Shown here: piece by piece, positions 42,715-45,882 of the stretch
Numbering within the stretch: the first letter of the stretch is position 1
How the letters are laid out: each line of letters begins with the position of its first letter
DNA from: Companilactobacillus keshanensis
GTDB lineage: Bacteria > Bacillota > Bacilli > Lactobacillales > Lactobacillaceae
Assembly: GCF_003946205.1 (NCBI RefSeq)
Contig: NZ_RHOS01000018.1
Coordinates: 1 to 45,882 of the forward strand
Length of the DNA stretch: 45,882 nucleotides
Direction of reading: 5' to 3'
Notes under the pieces: model-generated
Told to the model about the DNA's origin: nothing
The model's database searches: none
The model's input: the letters and a program-made list of their open reading frames with translations, nothing else
Program-made: the position numbers and the translations under genes

Positions 42715-43602
42715 ATGCTGGAACTTAGTAACGTCAATACGTTTATCGGTCGAAGAAAAATAATCAATAACGTTTCTTTTACAGTTAAAGATGGTAGTGT
42801 GGTTGGATTAATTGGTCCAAATGGTGCAGGTAAAACCACTATTATGAAAACCATTTTAGGTTTAACCAAATTCACTGGCGTTATAACGCTAAATGGAAAA
42901 GAAATAACAGAAAATAATCATTCACCCTTAACTAAGGTGGGAGCATTGATCGAACATCCTGCAATTTATCCATTTCTAACAGGATTGGAGAATCTCAAAC
43001 TATATTCATCAAACAAAATTGACATGATGAATATAGTTGAACAATTGAAGATGAATGCTTACATTGATCTTAAAGCAAAAGGATATTCTCTAGGAATGAA
43101 ACAGAAATTAGGTATTGCAATTGCACTGCTCAATAAACCACGATTGGTGATTTTAGATGAACCAATGAATGGATTAGATATTGAAGCAACAATTCTTGTT
43201 CGAAAAATAATTAAACAATATTCTTCTAGCGGAACTTCATTTTTAATATCCAGTCATATACTAGGAGAACTAGAAAAAGTCATGACAGCCGTTGTATTGA
43301 TCAGCGATGGGCGTGTAATCACAAATTGTTCTATAGAAGAGTTTGAAAAAATAAATAATCAACAATATCAATTATATACGGAAAATATGCCTAAGACACT
43401 TCAAAGCCTGAATGATTACAATATTAACTTTTCTCAATCTAGCAATCACATTGTGGTAAGTCGAGGCGCATTATCTTCAATACAGAAAATTCTTTATCAA
43501 AATAATATTCTCCTACTAGAGTTAAAACTCCAACAGCCATCTTTTGAAGATCTGGTTGTCACTAGTTTGAAAAATCATAGAGGATCTCAAGATGAAAAAT
43601 AA
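42715..43602 (+). CDS. ABC transporter ATP-binding protein (BcrA/lantibiotic-immunity type)
   Basis: This 295-residue ATPase has Walker A GPNGAGKTT, signature LGMKQKLGIAIAL, Walker B RLVILDEPMNGLD and a switch histidine in SSHILGELEK. The LGMKQ signature and the C-terminal extension are typical of BcrA-like exporters that protect against peptide antibiotics. It works with the two permeases that follow, and overlaps the first by 11 bases. The RBS is GAGGTG. It is divergent from the XRE regulator. Confidence 0.93.
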   Translation: MLELSNVNTFIGRRKIINNVSFTVKDGSVVGLIGPNGAGKTTIMKTILGLTKFTGVITLNGKEITENNHSPLTKVGALIEHPAIYPFLTGLENLKLYSSNKIDMMNIVEQLKMNAYIDLKAKGYSLGMKQKLGIAIALLNKPRLVILDEPMNGLDIEATILVRKIIKQYSSSGTSFLISSHILGELEKVMTAVVLISDGRVITNCSIEEFEKINNQQYQLYTENMPKTLQSLNDYNINFSQSSNHIVVSRGALSSIQKILYQNNILLLELKLQQPSFEDLVVTSLKNHRGSQDEK

Positions 43603-44335
43603 TTTAATTCAAGAGTTATACAAACTTATTCATCAAAAAATGACACTATATGGGGCAATTTGTTTGTTGTTATTAATGAATTATGTCGCAATTACCAATT
43701 CAAATACGAAATCAATTATTTCTCAAGGGTTTGGTTCTGGACAATGGATAACAATAATCGTTATTACAATAAGTTCCAATTTTTTGGCAATGGAATATCG
43801 CGATAATACGATTATTACACTGATGTACAAAAATCGTAATAAGTGGCAAATATACTTTTCTAAATTTGTGGTATTAATTCTGTATACACTTTTTCTAGTG
43901 ATTTTAGGATTCGTTTTTACTTTAATTATTAAGGTTTTAATAATTGGAAATAGGTACAGCTGGGACCAGCAGACCCTCCTAATTGAATTGTTGCTGAATA
44001 TGCTGGGAACCGTAATATATTCATTTTTTATTATCAGTCTAGAATTACTATTGATTTCATTTGTCAAAGTTAATGCAGCAGTTATAGGAATAGGATTGGC
44101 AATTGGCTTTTTTGGAGCAAGCATATCGAATGTATTGTTATCAGTATTTTCTAACTTGAACAGGATTATTGCTTGGAATCCGCTAAACATGATAAATATC
44201 ATGAATCAATTGTCGCATCCTAACTACTCTCAATTTACAAAACTTACTAATAATCAATTTGTTATTGGAAACATAATTTATACAACTTTATTTTTAGCAA
44301 TAGGTTATTTTATTTTCAAAAAAAGACGTGTGTAA
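43592..44335 (+). CDS. ABC-2 type permease subunit
   Basis: This 247-residue membrane protein has six hydrophobic segments and the pattern of BcrB-like permeases: N-terminal NLIQELYKLIHQKM, an AMEYRDNTIITLMYKNRNKW loop and a C-terminal IGYFIFKKRRV. It is paralogous to the next gene. It overlaps the ATPase gene, so coupled translation is likely. Confidence 0.85.
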   Translation: MKNNLIQELYKLIHQKMTLYGAICLLLLMNYVAITNSNTKSIISQGFGSGQWITIIVITISSNFLAMEYRDNTIITLMYKNRNKWQIYFSKFVVLILYTLFLVILGFVFTLIIKVLIIGNRYSWDQQTLLIELLLNMLGTVIYSFFIISLELLLISFVKVNAAVIGIGLAIGFFGASISNVLLSVFSNLNRIIAWNPLNMINIMNQLSHPNYSQFTKLTNNQFVIGNIIYTTLFLAIGYFIFKKRRV

Positions 44336-44358
44336 TCTTTGACCAGTGAAAGGAAAAG

Positions 44359-45129
44359 ATGATGAGTTCAAACTTATATCAAGAATTTTATAAACTTTAT
44401 CATAGGAAGGTCGCTTGGATTGCTCCATTTATGATGATATTTTTCATGATAATTATGGGTATTGCAATGGGTAAATCCAGTGAACGATTATTGGTAATGA
44501 CTGCTTATAATTCTAGTCAGTGGATCTCGCTTGTTTTGATTATTGTCGGTTCAACTTTTTTTTCGATGGAATTCCAAAACAATGCCATTTTAACCTTACT
44601 CTATAAAGCATCTAGTAAATGGCATGTGTATCTTTCCAAATTTATTGTGATTTTTATTTACGATGTAATCTTACATTTGATTGCAATCATATTTACAATC
44701 ATTCTGTCACTGACACCATTGAACAATCCCGCTTCTTGGTCAAATATTTATCAATACCAAAAGCCATTGGCTCTGAACATGATAATGAATACCGGTGTTG
44801 ATATGATTACATCCCTACTTATAATTAGTTTGATTTTTTTGCTATCATGCATTATCAACTCAAATTCGGCCGTTATAACGATTAATATTCTTATTATATT
44901 TATGGGTCCGTTTGTTACAACTAATTTGTTTTGGAGCAAGTCAAATGCCATGAACATATTAAAGTGGAATCCACTGAATATGACTAATTTGACCCAACAG
45001 TATTACAATTATAGTTCCTACCATCCAGTAACACTTCTTAGTAATATGCAATTATTAACTGGAACTATCCTGTATATGTTGTTATTCACAGCCTTTGGAT
45101 ACTTGATTTTCAGAAGGAAAAGATTTTAA
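44359..45129 (+). CDS. ABC-2 type permease subunit, second copy
   Basis: This 256-residue membrane protein is closely similar in layout to the preceding permease (SSNLYQEFYKLYHRKVAWIA at the start, SMEFQNNAILTLLYKASSKW in the middle, LIFRRKRF at the end). The two may form a heterodimeric exporter with the ATPase. AAAGGAAAAG precedes the ATG. The arrangement matches lantibiotic or bacitracin self-protection exporters, but no antibiotic biosynthesis gene is seen. Confidence 0.85.
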   Translation: MMSSNLYQEFYKLYHRKVAWIAPFMMIFFMIIMGIAMGKSSERLLVMTAYNSSQWISLVLIIVGSTFFSMEFQNNAILTLLYKASSKWHVYLSKFIVIFIYDVILHLIAIIFTIILSLTPLNNPASWSNIYQYQKPLALNMIMNTGVDMITSLLIISLIFLLSCIINSNSAVITINILIIFMGPFVTTNLFWSKSNAMNILKWNPLNMTNLTQQYYNYSSYHPVTLLSNMQLLTGTILYMLLFTAFGYLIFRRKRF

Positions 45130-45141
45130 ACCTTGCTAATA

Positions 45142-45387
45142 TTAAATAGTTTCCAGACTCACCGGTTCAGATGGAATATAACCAGCAATATCATCATAAT
45201 CAAACTTATAATCCAACTTTTTACCATAAGCTTTCTCATAGGCATCTACTTTTGCTTGATAATTTCTGTGCATCATCTCAATACTGGCAGCGCGAATGTT
45301 TTTATTTTTATCAGGGCAAATAGGATCGAGCATATAAAGGATATATTTGGTCTTATAAAATAGGGTATTTTCTTTTTTATTTAACAC
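45142..45387 (-). pseudogene. Probable 3' fragment of an unknown gene next to the IS66 remnant
   Basis: The open frame encodes at least 81 residues, with a soluble charged C-terminal part (NIRAASIEMMHRNYQAKVDA, DYDDIAGYIPSEPVSLETI). It stays open upstream of the GTG at 45387, back to about 45447, with no ATG or RBS. It then runs into the truncated IS66 tnpB, so the 5' end was probably replaced. No family is recognised. Confidence 0.4.
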
Positions 45388-45410
45388 TTCGATTTTTACA
45401 AAACCTGGCT

Positions 45411-45482
45411 TTAAATTATTCTTTTCGGACCATCGATACCACGATGTAAATCAGTCTTACCACACCTTGGTATAATCAACAT
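45411..45482 (-). pseudogene. Truncated IS66 TnpB (Orf2) fragment
   Basis: The frame from ATG 45482 reads MLIIPRCGKTDLHRGIDG and then PKRII and stop. CGKTDLHRGIDG matches the IS66 TnpB signature CGxTDxRKGIDGL near its N-terminus. The rest of the roughly 110-residue protein is missing. The start overlaps the end of the upstream small gene, as is usual in IS66 elements. Confidence 0.65.
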
Positions 45483-45645
45483 GTTCGTGAAGCTCCTTCA
45501 TAAGAAGGTACAGCACATATTTATCAATACCATTATGAATCTCTAAAATCACGTCTCCATAGCGCAGTGTTGCTGCGACGGGCATTGTTGGTTTATCAAT
45601 TGTATTACTGTCGATTTCATCCATTTTAATTTGAACTGTTTCCAA
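45457..45645 (-). CDS. Small IS66-associated protein (Orf1-like)
   Basis: This 62-residue protein starts at TTG 45645 with AAGGAGG eight bases upstream. It contains ATLRYGDVILEIHNGIDKYV, which resembles the C-terminal part of small IS66 accessory proteins. Assignment rests mainly on the overlapping TnpB fragment directly downstream. It is a remnant of a mobile element. Confidence 0.5.
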   Translation of the reverse strand: METVQIKMDEIDSNTIDKPTMPVAATLRYGDVILEIHNGIDKYVLYLLMKELHEHVDYTKVW

Positions 45646-45663
45646 AAAAATAACCTCCTTCAA

Positions 45664-45799
45664 TTACTTGATATACTCAAGTTTACTGAAAGAGGTCATG
45701 CTTTTATAGATACCAAGTTATCCGGCGTTTACAAAATATTTTTAATGAAAGCTCTACTATTACCCTTAATAGGATATCGAAGACATAAATAAAAAGTCA
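45664..45799. other. Short stretch without a recognised gene
   Basis: The plus strand has a short open frame ending at a TAA near 45791, without a start or RBS. No known product is recognised. It separates the IS66 remnant from the putative IS end. Confidence 0.3.
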
Positions 45800-45882
45800 T
45801 GGGACTGAAGTGCAATAAAAAAGTTAGACATTTTTATAAGTTTTAAGAAATCATGGATTGTCTCCTGTATTCTACAGGAGAC
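45800..45882 (+). mobile_element. Probable left end of another IS3-family element, cut by the window edge
   Basis: The sequence GACTGAAGTGCAATAAAA, then AAGTTAGACATTTTTAT, is the kind of terminal repeat seen in IS3/IS150-type elements of lactobacilli (from memory). It is followed by a perfect hairpin GTCTCCTGT-ATTCT-ACAGGAGAC (45860-45882), similar in role to the left-end hairpin of the IS at 18757. No transposase codons are visible before the window ends. Confidence 0.45.

Noticed and set aside
42715-45129. Lantibiotic biosynthesis cluster
   Set aside because: Only the exporter genes are present. No precursor peptide or modification enzyme is seen in the window.
45430-45450. In-frame TGA between the two small minus-strand frames as another selenocysteine codon
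   Set aside because: The frame also contains a TAA two codons before. The region reads as an IS66 TnpB fragment in a different frame, so the sequence is debris.

Overview
This AT-rich window reads as a chromosomal piece of a Gram-positive, low-GC lactic acid bacterium of the Lactobacillaceae. That assignment is inferred from gene content: PepD-type C69 dipeptidase, many APC permeases, cre-like CcpA sites, IS150-like and IS66-like elements with lactobacillar features, and a WxL-like surface protein. The genus cannot be fixed from the sequence; a Companilactobacillus-like species would fit. No replication origin, CRISPR array, rRNA or intact prophage is visible.

The main content is a complete glycine reductase operon on the minus strand (12314 down to 4201), in the order grdX-trxB-trxA-grdE-grdA-grdB-grdC-grdD. 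grdA and grdB each have an in-frame UGA exactly where clostridial homologues carry selenocysteine (TECFV-U-TSAGAM; TST-U-GTCTRCG). Simple gene calling would truncate both, giving a 100-aa GrdA fragment and two GrdB fragments. A seven-bp stem with a GGU loop, placed like a bacterial SECIS, follows the grdB UGA. The product would reduce glycine to acetyl phosphate and ammonia with thioredoxin as electron donor, a Stickland-type reaction normally seen in amino-acid-fermenting clostridia. The promoter has a near-consensus CcpA site on its -35 box, and a strong intrinsic terminator lies between grdB and grdC. Selenocysteine insertion genes (selA, selB, selC, selD) are not in the window and must be elsewhere if the operon works.

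Left of the operon are tRNA-Gln, a debris zone with a broken small gene, and a minus-strand unit of YbjQ-like protein, C69 dipeptidase and YjeM/GadC-like permease. Right of it are two divergent APC permeases. Together these could supply amino acids for reduction (inference). Copies of one IS150-type element lie at both ends of this block: one runs off the window at position 77, the other is complete at 18757-20260. Their left ends face inward.

From 16 to 18.7 kb lie small envelope genes: a CPBP protease, a membrane-anchored protein, a DNPH1-like hydrolase and a lipoprotein. The 20.3-30.6 kb stretch carries an SDR-like protein, an alpha/beta hydrolase, a quinone reductase with an MFS exporter, an acetyltransferase, a DUF2252 gene overlapping polyphosphate kinase, and a large surface protein behind a perfect cre site.

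From 31.1 to 37 kb is an acid-sugar (probably threonate/erythronate type) catabolic operon: PdxA2 dehydrogenase, KdgT permease and DUF1537 kinase. It is divergent from a PrpR-like regulator that has lost the sigma-54 contact motif, followed by a HAD phosphatase. From 37 to 42 kb are an M50-like membrane protease, a TSUP permease, an acetyltransferase, an ArsR regulator and an MFS exporter. From 42 to 45.1 kb is an XRE regulator with a probable one-base deletion near its start, divergent from a three-gene ABC exporter. The last 0.8 kb is insertion-sequence debris: an IS66 remnant and the probable left end of another IS3-family element.
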